Shown one piece after another: positions 16,673 through 24,525 of a DNA stretch of 30,425 bases. A model generated the notes under the pieces. That model ran no database searches. It saw nothing but the letters and a program-made list of their open reading frames with translations, and was not told where the DNA came from. How positions within the stretch are numbered: the first letter of the stretch is position 1; each line of letters starts with the position of its first letter. The DNA comes from Actinomycetes bacterium (GTDB taxonomy: Bacteria; Actinomycetota; Acidimicrobiia; Acidimicrobiales; SZUA-35), in the NCBI GenBank assembly GCA_024227975.1, contig JAAETV010000306.1, positions 1-30,425 on the forward strand, given 5' to 3'. A program made the position numbers and the translations under genes.

Positions 16673-18688
16673 ATGGCGACCGGTGAAGATTCCCTCGCTC
16701 TACCATCCGGCGAGCCGGAGGTGGCCGAGAATCCCCTCGGGGTGTTCAGCCGGCCCCGTGACACCAGTGGCTTCGCTGGTTGGCTGACCTCGGTCGATCA
16801 CAAGAGGATCGCCATCCTGTACGGGGGCGCCGCACTGTTCTTCCTGCTCTGGGGAGGGGCACCGGCCCTGCTGATCAGGCTCCAGCTGGCCCTTCCCAAC
16901 AACACCATGTTGTCGGAAGACGCCTACAACCAGATCTCCACCACGCATGGCACGGTGATGGTCTTCCTGTTTGCCATGCCAATGGCGGCCGCTTTCGCCA
17001 ACTACCTGATGCCCCTCCAGGTGGGTGCCCGGAACGTGGCCTTTCCCCGCCTGAACGCCTATAGCTTCTGGGTCTTTCTCCTCGGTGGGATCATGCTCAA
17101 CACGAGCTGGTTCTTGGGTGGCGCTCCAAAGGGGGGTTGGTTCAACTATGCCCCCGACAATGGGCTGGTCTTCTCCCCGTCGGCCGGCATCGACCTCTGG
17201 AACGTCGGCCTCTTGATTGCTGGCATCGGGTCGTTGACCAGTGCGATCAACCTGATCGTCACCGCTCTCAATATGCGGGCCCCGGGGATGACGCTGATGA
17301 AGATGCCGCTCTTCGTCTGGATGACCCTGGTTTCCCAGTTCCTCTTGCTGTTCGCCATCCCGGTCCTGAGCGTGGCCCAGCTCCTACTTCTCCTCGATCG
17401 CCAGTTCGACGCAAACTTCTTCAATGTCGGGCAGGGGGCTGATCCCCTGTTGTGGCATCACCTGTTCTGGATCTTCGGCCATCCTGAGGTGTATCTGATG
17501 GTTCTGCCGGCGTTCGGGCTCGCGTCTGAGATCATCCCCCTCTTTGCCCGCAAGCCGATCTTCGGTTACCGCTTCATGGTCTATGCCGGCATCACCATCG
17601 GCCTCTTGGGCTGGGGGGTGTGGGTCTACCACATGTTGGTCACTGGTGTCGGCCCCCTATCGGCCAGTGCCTTCACCGTGGCCACCTGGTTCATCGTCAT
17701 ACCGACCGGGGTGATGATCTTCAACTGGATCTCCACCATGCGGGGCACCAAGATCACGCTCAACACCCCGATGCTGTTCGCCATCGGTCTCGTGATTCAG
17801 TTCACGATCGGCGGCCTCGCAGGTGGCTTGTCCCAAGCCCTGTCCCGATCCGACCCCGAGCTGACTGACACCTACCTCATCGTGGCCCACTTCCACTATG
17901 TGCTCTTCGGTGGCGCCCTGTTCGGGTTCATGGCCGGATTCTACGTCTATTGGCCCAAGATCTTCGGTTACCTGCTCAACGACCGTGTGGGGAAGTGGCA
18001 CTTCTGGTTCATGGTCGTCGGCTTCAATCTGACCTTCGGTTCAATGCACATCCTCGGCCTCCAGGACATGGAGCGTGGGATACAGACCTACGACACCGCC
18101 GAGGGCTTCAACCTCTGGAACATGGCGGCAACGATCGGGGCCTTCATCCTTGCCCCCGCCACTCTGATGATCCTGGTCAACGCTCTCTACTCCTACGCCA
18201 AGTGGAACGAAGCCGGACGGCCCGATCCGGGCCCCGACCCCTGGGACGGTCGGACCCTGGAGTGGTCGATCCAATCACCGGCGCCTTGCCACAACTTCGA
18301 CGCCAGTCCCATCGTGTCATCGGTCGATGATTTCTGGCACCGCAAATACGCCGAAGACGAGACGGGCGAGATCCGCAGGATCGCAACTGGGGAGGAGCTG
18401 GCTCAGCCTGGCAACCCCGAAGGGGTTCACGTTCCTGCCCCCTCGTACTGGCCCATTGTCGGGGCCCTCGGCCTACCCCTCGTCGGCTACGGCATCATTT
18501 TCTCCATGTGGCTGGTGATACCAGGCGTCATCCTGGTCCTGGCCGGTGCCTTCGGTTGGGCCTTCGAGCCGACCGACGATCTCGACCTCGGTACCAGCGG
18601 GGGCGATGACCACGGCCATGGGGGCAACCACGACGCCGATCCCGATAGTGGAGGAGTAGGCGATGAGCTACTGGAGACCGTCCGATGA
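16673..18688 (+). CDS. ctaD: Haem-copper oxidase subunit I with altered CuB ligand and proton channels
   Basis: This 671-residue protein is longer than usual subunit I because of a C-terminal two-helix subunit IV-like extension (APSYWPIVGALG, about 588-640) and a His/Asp/Gly tail. Low-spin haem ligands His92 (TTHGTVM) and His408, high-spin haem ligand His406 (VAHFHYV), CuB ligand His270 and Tyr274 (HPEVY) are present. Three normally invariant or key positions differ. The helix VII His-His pair is Tyr319-His320 (WVYHM). The D-channel Asp in 'GAPD.AFPR' is Asn121 (GARNVAFPR). The K-channel Lys in 'PTG.K.F' is Met348 (PTGVMIFNW). AGGAG lies 9 nt upstream of ATG 16673. Its stop overlaps ctaE (ATGA). 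Oxygen reduction cannot be assumed. Confidence 0.93.
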   Translation: MATGEDSLALPSGEPEVAENPLGVFSRPRDTSGFAGWLTSVDHKRIAILYGGAALFFLLWGGAPALLIRLQLALPNNTMLSEDAYNQISTTHGTVMVFLFAMPMAAAFANYLMPLQVGARNVAFPRLNAYSFWVFLLGGIMLNTSWFLGGAPKGGWFNYAPDNGLVFSPSAGIDLWNVGLLIAGIGSLTSAINLIVTALNMRAPGMTLMKMPLFVWMTLVSQFLLLFAIPVLSVAQLLLLLDRQFDANFFNVGQGADPLLWHHLFWIFGHPEVYLMVLPAFGLASEIIPLFARKPIFGYRFMVYAGITIGLLGWGVWVYHMLVTGVGPLSASAFTVATWFIVIPTGVMIFNWISTMRGTKITLNTPMLFAIGLVIQFTIGGLAGGLSQALSRSDPELTDTYLIVAHFHYVLFGGALFGFMAGFYVYWPKIFGYLLNDRVGKWHFWFMVVGFNLTFGSMHILGLQDMERGIQTYDTAEGFNLWNMAATIGAFILAPATLMILVNALYSYAKWNEAGRPDPGPDPWDGRTLEWSIQSPAPCHNFDASPIVSSVDDFWHRKYAEDETGEIRRIATGEELAQPGNPEGVHVPAPSYWPIVGALGLPLVGYGIIFSMWLVIPGVILVLAGAFGWAFEPTDDLDLGTSGGDDHGHGGNHDADPDSGGVGDELLETVR

Positions 18689-19389
18689 CTGACGTAGCCA
18701 CCACGTCAACCGAGGGGGCGCACGACGCCGTCGACGTCGACGACCACGACCAGGACCGCCACAGCAGCCTCGGGCTCTCCAACAAGAAGCTCGCCATGTG
18801 GTTGTTCCTAGGCTCGGAGTACCTCCTGTTCGGAGCCCTGATCTCCACCTACCTGCTGTCGAAGGCGAACTTCATTGGTGGGCTCGTGGCGGGCAACTCC
18901 AATCTCCTGGAAACCCTCCCGCCCGAACTGGTCGACGACTTCATCGCCGACGACTCGGTCGGCGCTCTCTTCAATATCCCCTTCACCTCGGTCAACTCCC
19001 TCATCCTGTTGACGAGCTCACTGACAATGGTCTTCGCCCACAAGGCCGTTTCTGAGGGTGACTACAAGAACACACGCGTCTGGCTGACAGCAACAGCCGC
19101 CCTCGGCTGTACCTTCATCGCCGGCCAGGTCCATGAGTTCACGGTCTTCTACCGTGAGGGCCTGGGCTATACCGGGAACTTGTTCGGTTCGGCCTTCTAT
19201 ACCCTCATCGGGCTCCACGGGTTCCACGTCGTCATCGGCATATTGATGTTGGCTACTCTCCTGATCCTGGCCTCCCGGGACAAACTGCGACAGGATCGGG
19301 CCGAGACGGTGGAGCTCGTTGGCCTGTTCTGGCACTTCATCAACATTGTCTGGGTATTGATCTTCGCGATCGTCTATCTGATCCCATAG
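18685..19389 (+). CDS. ctaE: Haem-copper oxidase subunit III
   Basis: This 234-residue protein has five to six membrane helices and the normal CtaE pattern: MWLFLGSEYLLFGAL with the conserved Glu in helix I, NSLILLTSSLTMVFA, QVHEFTVFYREGLGYTGNLF, GLHGFHVVIGILML with the conserved His residues, and the C-terminal FWHFINIVWVLIFAIVYL. Subunit III stabilises the catalytic subunit and its proton uptake. It is translationally coupled to ctaD (ATGA), and pdxH starts 9 nt after its stop. Unlike the CtaE-like protein upstream, it keeps the conserved Glu and His residues, which argues that its partner ctaD is functional despite the altered residues. Confidence 0.95.
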   Translation: MTDVATTSTEGAHDAVDVDDHDQDRHSSLGLSNKKLAMWLFLGSEYLLFGALISTYLLSKANFIGGLVAGNSNLLETLPPELVDDFIADDSVGALFNIPFTSVNSLILLTSSLTMVFAHKAVSEGDYKNTRVWLTATAALGCTFIAGQVHEFTVFYREGLGYTGNLFGSAFYTLIGLHGFHVVIGILMLATLLILASRDKLRQDRAETVELVGLFWHFINIVWVLIFAIVYLIP

Positions 19390-19398
19390 GGTTCTCTC

Positions 19399-20031
19399 AT
19401 GGATCTGGCCAAGATGCGGCTCGAATACGAGACCGCTGGGATCAGCGAAGAAGACCTCGCCTCCGAACCCTTCACCCAGTTCAACGAGTGGCTCATGTTG
19501 GCCGTCGAGGCCGAGGTGGTCGAACCAAACGCCATGGTGGTGTCCACCGTCGATGGTGATGGTCAGCCCTGGAGTCGCTACATGCTGTTGAAGAAGGCGA
19601 CGGTCGAAGGATTCGACTTCTACACCAACTATGAGAGCAACAAGTCGCTTCAACTGGTCGGCCAGCCCCGAGCGGCCCTCACCTTCGGCTGGTTGGAGAT
19701 GCGCCGCCAGGTGAATGTGGCTGGGCCGGTGAGCCGGGTTCCCGACCCAGAGTCTGACGAGTACTGGGCGGTGCGGCCACGGGGCTCACAGATCGGGGGC
19801 TGGGCCTCGAATCAGAGCCGACCTCTGACTGATCATCAGGATCTGCTCGACCGCTACCAGAAGCTCGACGCTGATTTCGGTGAGACGGTGCCCCGACCCG
19901 ACCACTGGGGTGGATGGCGGCTGTCGCCAACCATGGTCGAGTTCTGGCAAGGACGCCAAGACCGGCTCCATGATCGGCTCAGGTACACCCTGGTCGGCGG
20001 TCGCTGGGAGCTGAGTCGTCTCGCCCCCTGA
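19399..20031 (+). CDS. pdxH: Pyridoxamine 5'-phosphate oxidase
   Basis: This 210-residue FMN enzyme oxidises pyridoxine or pyridoxamine 5'-phosphate to pyridoxal 5'-phosphate. Family blocks seen are RYMLLKKATVEGFDFYTNYE, SNKSLQLVGQPRAALTFGWL, EMRRQVNVAGPVSRV, RPRGSQIGGWASNQS and the C-terminal EFWQGRQDRLHDRLRY, which hold the FMN and substrate residues. The length is normal. ATG 19399 follows ctaE by 9 nt and an AGGG site lies 7 nt upstream, so it is likely cotranscribed with the oxidase genes. It ends 32 nt before the convergent Ser/Thr-rich gene. Confidence 0.95.
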   Translation: MDLAKMRLEYETAGISEEDLASEPFTQFNEWLMLAVEAEVVEPNAMVVSTVDGDGQPWSRYMLLKKATVEGFDFYTNYESNKSLQLVGQPRAALTFGWLEMRRQVNVAGPVSRVPDPESDEYWAVRPRGSQIGGWASNQSRPLTDHQDLLDRYQKLDADFGETVPRPDHWGGWRLSPTMVEFWQGRQDRLHDRLRYTLVGGRWELSRLAP

Positions 20032-20063
20032 AGGCGCCTCGGCCCGCCAGGTCACGGTGGCCT

Positions 20064-20648
20064 CTATGGGCCGAACGTGATCGACGGCTGGCCGATGGTG
20101 ATGGTGAAGGATGGGGGCGGGATGGTGGTCCAGAACGTGGTTGACGTCGTCGCGATGGTGGCGAACGTCGATGGGATGGTGTTGAGGGTTGGCACCGTCA
20201 GCGTGATCGTCGGCGACACACTTGTGGTCGATGAGCTCGACGTTGTTGAGGTGATGGTCGACGTCGTCGTGTCGGCTGTGGTCGACGGCCCCGTTTGTGT
20301 CGTGGTCGACTCCTCGGGGAGGGTGGTAGCGGTGCCATCTCCACCCGATGAGGTGGTCGATGTCGTTGATTCGGGGTCGCTGTCGGCTTGGGTCGATGAG
20401 GTAGTTGATTCCGGGCCTGTGGCGTATTCGTCGTAGGTGGTGGTCGATCGATGATCGATGGACGCCAGGGTGTCCAGGTCGTCAGAATTGGCGGTGCTCG
20501 ATGGCCCGGCCTCACTTGATGCCGACCCTGAGGTCCCCGGCTTCGGCTGAACCAGTAGGTAGGTGCCGATCCCGAATAGGGATGCTATGCCGACGGCCGC
20601 TGCAATCAGAGCCACTCGTCGTTGATCAAGTCCGCCTTGCGTAGTCAT
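20064..20648 (-). CDS. Membrane-anchored Ser/Thr-rich protein
   Basis: This 194-residue protein has a short cytoplasmic N-terminus (TTQGGLDQRRVA), one membrane helix (LIAAAVGIASLFGIGTYLL, about 13-31) and about 160 residues dominated by Thr, Ser, Pro and Gly. The C-terminus has a more hydrophobic repeat-like end with TIPPPSFTITIGQPSITFGP. ATG 20648 is preferred over upstream in-frame starts because the membrane helix then sits at the N-terminus and GGAAG lies just upstream. It is the second gene after the IniB-like gene on the same strand, with the hairpin at 20675-20706 between. It is probably an exported or wall-spanning low-complexity protein. No family is recognised. Confidence 0.65.
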   Translation of the reverse strand: MTTQGGLDQRRVALIAAAVGIASLFGIGTYLLVQPKPGTSGSASSEAGPSSTANSDDLDTLASIDHRSTTTYDEYATGPESTTSSTQADSDPESTTSTTSSGGDGTATTLPEESTTTQTGPSTTADTTTSTITSTTSSSSTTSVSPTITLTVPTLNTIPSTFATIATTSTTFWTTIPPPSFTITIGQPSITFGP

Positions 20649-20674
20649 GTGCTTCCATCCTCTCTTTGGACAAA

Positions 20675-20706
20675 CGACGGGCCCCGGTCGTGACCAGGGC
20701 CCGTCG
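20675..20706 (-). terminator. Hairpin terminator after the IniB-like gene
   Basis: CGACGGGCCC and GGGCCCGTCG form a perfect 10-bp stem, with an inner GGTC/GACC pairing in the loop. On the minus strand it lies about 40 nt past the IniB-like stop and is followed by TTTGTCC. It probably ends or attenuates the iniB transcript before the Ser/Thr-rich gene. Confidence 0.75.
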
Positions 20707-20744
20707 CTGATGTTCACTTCAGTTGCTGCTCCTGATTGGATCAA

Positions 20745-21632
20745 TCAGCAGTCGAGGGCATCATCCTCCAGGTGGTGTTCCTCGAGCCCGTGGACCTCGG
20801 CCACTGGCTCGTGGCTGTGGTCGTGGCCATGGTCCTGATAGCTGCTGTCGACGTCGACGTCCACCTCGACATAGTCGTCGTCGGAATGGGTGTGGTTGAA
20901 GGAATCCTCGGTGTCGTAGGAATCCGTGGTGTCGTACGAATCCTGCGTGTTGAAGGAGTCACTGGTGTTGTCGGTGAATGAGTTGTCCGAGTTGTCGGTG
21001 AATGAGTTGTCGTCGGTCTTGTCGCCGTCGCCGAACTCCGAATCGTAGATCTGGCCAGCGCTGACGTTCTCGTTGCCGATGATGCCGCCGCCGGTGGCGT
21101 TGCCGTCACCCTGGACGACGTCTCCGTAGGCCTCGCCGACCTGCACGCCGTCACCGGTCTGCTGGTCGCCGTAGTTGTCGCCGTCGGTGACGATGGCACC
21201 GTCGTCGGCATTGGTCACCTGAGTGTAGTTCGACTGGTCGATGCCACCCTGGACGTCACCCTCAACGTAGAGGCTGTTGTCGATCTGGTTGATGACTTCG
21301 CTGTTGTCGATGTTGACCTTGATGCCCTCGGCGAAGATACCGGCGAGCTGGTCGATGGTGTAGCCACCTTCGGCGGTTGCCGTTGCCGTAGCCGTAGCGG
21401 TGGCCGTGGCCGAAGCGTTGGCGGCAGCCATGACGGCTTCTTGGGTAGCGTCGTCGTAGCCGAGCTGATCCATTGCCTGCTCGAGGACGTCGTAGGGATC
21501 GACCTCTTCGTAGTTCTCGCTGCCGAGGTTGGCCGCAACATCGTCGAGCGGGCTCTCAGCGAAGCTGCTGGGATCGTTGAATAGACCGACGACGTAGGTA
21601 ACTGCTTCTTGCATTGCCTCGTTCATTGCCAT
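20745..21632 (-). CDS. IniB-like acidic low-complexity protein
   Basis: This 295-residue protein has an N-terminal helical part (about 3-72: EAVTYVVGLFNDPSSFAE, DPYDVLEQAMDQLGYDDATQ) resembling the IniB N-terminal domain. An Ala-Thr run follows (74-88), then a Gly/Asp/Asn/Gln region (about 110-200) that looks beta-repetitive (GDNYGDQQTGDGVQVGEAYG). A Ser/Asp/Asn/Phe repeat segment comes next (NSFTDN and DSYDT units, 209-245), and the end is an Asp/His-rich tail with HGHDHSH and a terminal Cys. ATG 21632 has GGAGGG ten nt upstream. No signal peptide is visible. It lies 223 nt downstream of the IniR-like gene on the same strand. In mycobacteria iniB heads iniBAC; here iniA and iniC are on the opposite strand across iniR. 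Confidence 0.75.
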   Translation of the reverse strand: MAMNEAMQEAVTYVVGLFNDPSSFAESPLDDVAANLGSENYEEVDPYDVLEQAMDQLGYDDATQEAVMAAANASATATATATATATAEGGYTIDQLAGIFAEGIKVNIDNSEVINQIDNSLYVEGDVQGGIDQSNYTQVTNADDGAIVTDGDNYGDQQTGDGVQVGEAYGDVVQGDGNATGGGIIGNENVSAGQIYDSEFGDGDKTDDNSFTDNSDNSFTDNTSDSFNTQDSYDTTDSYDTEDSFNHTHSDDDYVEVDVDVDSSYQDHGHDHSHEPVAEVHGLEEHHLEDDALDC

Positions 21633-21690
21633 GGTGTTGCTTCCCTCCGATTGGGTGAGTTGGTAGCTGGTGTCTGCTTTGCTTGTTCTT

Positions 21691-21718
21691 AACCTACGCC
21701 GGGACGGGCCAGGCGGAA
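21691..21718 (-). promoter_or_regulatory. Putative promoter of the IniB-like gene
   Basis: On the minus strand TAGGTT (complement of 21691-21696) could be a -10 box, and TTCCGC 16 nt upstream (21713-21718) a weak -35. The poor -35 fits an activator-dependent promoter. The inverted repeat at 21724-21760 lies directly upstream. The call rests on spacing only. Confidence 0.35.
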
Positions 21719-21723
21719 TCGGG

Positions 21724-21760
21724 GAACCCCCTAGTCCCCGGGGGGGGATGTAGGGGGTTC
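21724..21760 (-). promoter_or_regulatory. Inverted repeat upstream of the IniB-like gene, candidate operator
   Basis: Perfect 10-bp arms GAACCCCCTA and TAGGGGGTTC are separated by 17 nt containing GGGGGGGATG. They lie about 90-130 nt upstream of the IniB-like start and just before the putative -35. The plus strand reads GGGGATGTAGG across the right side, similar to the GGGGA-type boxes bound by MalT, another large ATPase of the LuxR type. A leader hairpin or terminator of iniR is an alternative, because the iniR stop is about 100 nt upstream. Confidence 0.55.
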
Positions 21761-21855
21761 TAGGCCCCTTTGGGGGACGACCGCAGAAAGCCCTGTCGCG
21801 AGCAAGTATCCCTAGCCTGCGTCTCCCTTTCGTCACGGTACCGGACAAGGAGCGG

Positions 21856-24456
21856 CTAGTCGAGAGCTTCACGTATGGTGCTGAGCAACTCTGCTCTAGA
21901 GGCGGCGCCAAGCTTCTGGCGGATCTTGGCCACATGGTGTTCGACGGTCTTGGGGGAGATGAAGAGCTGCGCTCCCACCTCCTTGTGGGTCCGGCCCTCG
22001 GCGACCAGCACCGCGACTTCGGCCTCCCGCTCGGATAGCCCGAGGGCGGCTAGCCCGTCGCCAGTGGAGTCGTCGACCTGATCCGAGGCGGCCAGCCGGG
22101 CCAGCTCCAGTAGCCGCCTGGCTGCCTTCGGGTCGTTTTCGTCGAGGGCGGCCTGGCCCAGAAGGCGAGATGCTTCCCAGCCGTCACCGATGGCTGTGAG
22201 CTGCGCCGCTCGCTCAGTCACGAGCTCCTCGGTTGCCGTGCCGGCGATGACGGCCGACCAGGCGGTGGCTGCACCCACCCTGGCTCGGGACCGGGGATCG
22301 GTCGGCTCCAGCGCTTCCATGGCCTTGACTGCTTGGTCGAGGCGGTCATTGTCTTCGGACGCGACGGCAATCTGGAGTTGTAGCCAGTTGGCATTGACCG
22401 GGCCAGGACCGGTGGCAGGCAAAGCCATGCATTGGGCGCACAAGGACTCGGCGACTGGCTCGACCCGGCGCTCGTCGCCGAGGCGGGATCCGCAGGCCAG
22501 CAGCTCGGTGAAGAAGTCGATGAAGAGCCAGGAGGCCGACTGGCGAATGAGGGCTTCCTCGGCTCGGGCCCAAGCAGCCCGGAGGCGTCCGGTGTCTCCC
22601 GAGCGCCTGGCAATAGCTGCCTCCAGGGCCGCCACCAGCAGGCGGTCCCGTTGGGACATCCGGTCAGTGCCGGCTTGACCGTCGGGACTTGGCCCGCCCG
22701 CATCGCCGGCCTCATCAGCGCCGTCGATCTCGCCGGGAGCTGGCGGGGTGGTAGTGAATTGCCGCAACAAGGCCAAGGCCAGGTTGTAGTCACCGTCGAC
22801 GAGCTGCCCATAGGCCTGGATCAGCTGATGGGTGAGCTGCTCACCCTGACCACCACTACTCTGATCGGCGGCCTGCTGGCACAGCAGATCCACCGCCGCC
22901 AGATCGCCGAGCACGATACCGGTCAGGGCGCCCAAGGCATGTGGGGTAATGCCAAACGGTGCTGTTGGCCGAAGGCGGTCGAAGTCATCGGCCGCAGTGC
23001 TGAGCACGCTCAGTGACTCGCTGGCCTCACCCTTGGCCAATTCGACAACGGCATCAGCCATGGCCGATGCCAGCTGCCCGATCGGGGTCTTTGCTGCCGC
23101 CTTTGGCCCTGGTCCGATTTCTCCGTTCAGCGCTCCGGCCAAACGGCTGAGCGGCTCGGCCAGCTCCCCCTGGACTGATCGCCCCCCGGCCGAGCTGAAG
23201 CGCAGCTCCCGCAGATCGAGGCCGTAGCTGAGCAGGGCGGCTCGAGCATCGAGGCCAGCGTCGCCCCCCTGGAGGACAGTTTCTAGGTGGCTCAGAGCAT
23301 CATTGGAGCCGACCTGGAAAGCCGTCAGGCCACGAAGGAGGGCGGCCTCGGCCTCGGGCAGCCCGAGTTGGATGGCTCGATCGAGCATGCGATCGGCCTC
23401 GGCCGGGTCGGAGCCAGCCCGCTCGACGGCGGCGCTGGCCAGGATCCGCTCCCCTCCTACCGGCCCGGAGCCACTCTCTCCGACATGACCGGCAAGAAGG
23501 TGGCGGGCCGCGCTCAGCGTGTTGGTCGGGGCCAGAATCTCAGCCAACCGTCCGTGAAGGGCAGCCCTATCGGCACGCACCAGGTCGGCCAGAACGGACA
23601 GGCGGACCAGGGGTATGAGGGTGCCAGCATCGCCGACGAGCCCTCCCGCCCTGGCGCCGCGTTCGGCCCGGCCAGGATCGGTGTCGTCGTCAAGGGCGCT
23701 GAGAGCGAGACTCAGTGCCTCCGCCTCACCAGAGGTGGTGTTTCCTTCCACCTCGGTGGCTACAGCCCACAGACTGGCAAGGGCCTCGGCCTCCGGCCCC
23801 GCTCGCCTCACCCGCCGTAGTACGGCGTCGATCAGCACCGCAGGTACGGTCTCAGGATCGAGGCTCCAGCTGACGCTGACGATGTCGATCGCCAGTCCCA
23901 ATGAGCCACCAGTGAGGTTGTGTAGGGTCACCACTTCGTCGGTCGACATGGCACGTCCGACGCTGGCCCCATCGTCGAATTGGCCGCGGATCGAAGCCAG
24001 GGCGACGGCGAACGAGTCCTGGTCCAGGAGTCCAACCCTGCTCGCTGGAACCTGGCGGGTCAGCTCCTCATCGAGCAGACCGATCAGATCGAGCAAGGCT
24101 CGGGCACCGACGGCTGGCCGCCGGCTCGCAACCATGGTGCGGCTGTTGGCTACCCCCAACAGGGCTTCGAGTGCATCCTGGGCAAACCACTGGAGGTCGT
24201 CGGCGACGATGAGTTGGGTCTCACTACTGACCACTTGTTTGACCTGATCGACGCCGACGGGACGAAGCGGGTTGCCGGCCAGCCAGGCACTGGCGGACGT
24301 GGCTTCTGCCTCGCTGGACAGTTCATCGACCCACTTTTGGAGCTGGTGGGTCTTCCCTGTTCCCCCCGCCCCGATCACCAACCGAGATTCCTGCATGGTG
24401 GTGGCTTTGCTCCTCTCGCGACCAATGCTGATGGTATCCCGTGCCTCCTTTGTCAT
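21856..24456 (-). CDS. LuxR/MalT-type ATPase transcription regulator (IniR-like)
   Basis: This 866-residue protein has a Walker A motif GAGGTGKT (29-36), a Walker B-like VADDLQW (about 84-90), a sensor-type VASRRP, a long helical-repeat region rich in Ala/Leu (about 270-780) and a C-terminal LuxR helix-turn-helix. The HTH reads LSEREAEVAVLVAEGRTHKE then QLFISPKTVEHHVAKIRQKL (about 803-866). This is the STAND/LAL arrangement of signal-driven activators. It lies between the IniB-like gene (same strand) and the IniA/IniC genes (divergent). A LuxR-family regulator called IniR controls iniBAC in mycobacteria, so the same role is inferred. ATG 24456 has GGAAG 7 nt upstream; ATG 24396, which starts nearer Walker A, is an alternative. 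The inducer is unknown. Confidence 0.85.
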   Translation of the reverse strand: MTKEARDTISIGRERSKATTMQESRLVIGAGGTGKTHQLQKWVDELSSEAEATSASAWLAGNPLRPVGVDQVKQVVSSETQLIVADDLQWFAQDALEALLGVANSRTMVASRRPAVGARALLDLIGLLDEELTRQVPASRVGLLDQDSFAVALASIRGQFDDGASVGRAMSTDEVVTLHNLTGGSLGLAIDIVSVSWSLDPETVPAVLIDAVLRRVRRAGPEAEALASLWAVATEVEGNTTSGEAEALSLALSALDDDTDPGRAERGARAGGLVGDAGTLIPLVRLSVLADLVRADRAALHGRLAEILAPTNTLSAARHLLAGHVGESGSGPVGGERILASAAVERAGSDPAEADRMLDRAIQLGLPEAEAALLRGLTAFQVGSNDALSHLETVLQGGDAGLDARAALLSYGLDLRELRFSSAGGRSVQGELAEPLSRLAGALNGEIGPGPKAAAKTPIGQLASAMADAVVELAKGEASESLSVLSTAADDFDRLRPTAPFGITPHALGALTGIVLGDLAAVDLLCQQAADQSSGGQGEQLTHQLIQAYGQLVDGDYNLALALLRQFTTTPPAPGEIDGADEAGDAGGPSPDGQAGTDRMSQRDRLLVAALEAAIARRSGDTGRLRAAWARAEEALIRQSASWLFIDFFTELLACGSRLGDERRVEPVAESLCAQCMALPATGPGPVNANWLQLQIAVASEDNDRLDQAVKAMEALEPTDPRSRARVGAATAWSAVIAGTATEELVTERAAQLTAIGDGWEASRLLGQAALDENDPKAARRLLELARLAASDQVDDSTGDGLAALGLSEREAEVAVLVAEGRTHKEVGAQLFISPKTVEHHVAKIRQKLGAASRAELLSTIREALD

Positions 24457-24525
24457 GGCTGGTCTTCCAGATAGTGTCGGATGCAGAAGGTTGGCCCGTC
24501 TGGCCTCCTCATGAGGGAACGATCG
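24457..24525. promoter_or_regulatory. Short divergent promoter region between iniR-like and iniA-like genes
   Basis: Only 69 nt separate the two divergent starts, so both promoters must overlap each other or the coding ends. I see no copy of the GAACCCCCTA arm here. The iniA-like start at 24526 is set by GAGGG 8 nt upstream. Confidence 0.4.

Noticed and set aside
20732..20748. Small hairpin CTGATTG/CAATCAG overlapping the IniB-like stop
   Set aside because: The stem is short and the much stronger terminator at 20675-20706 follows it.
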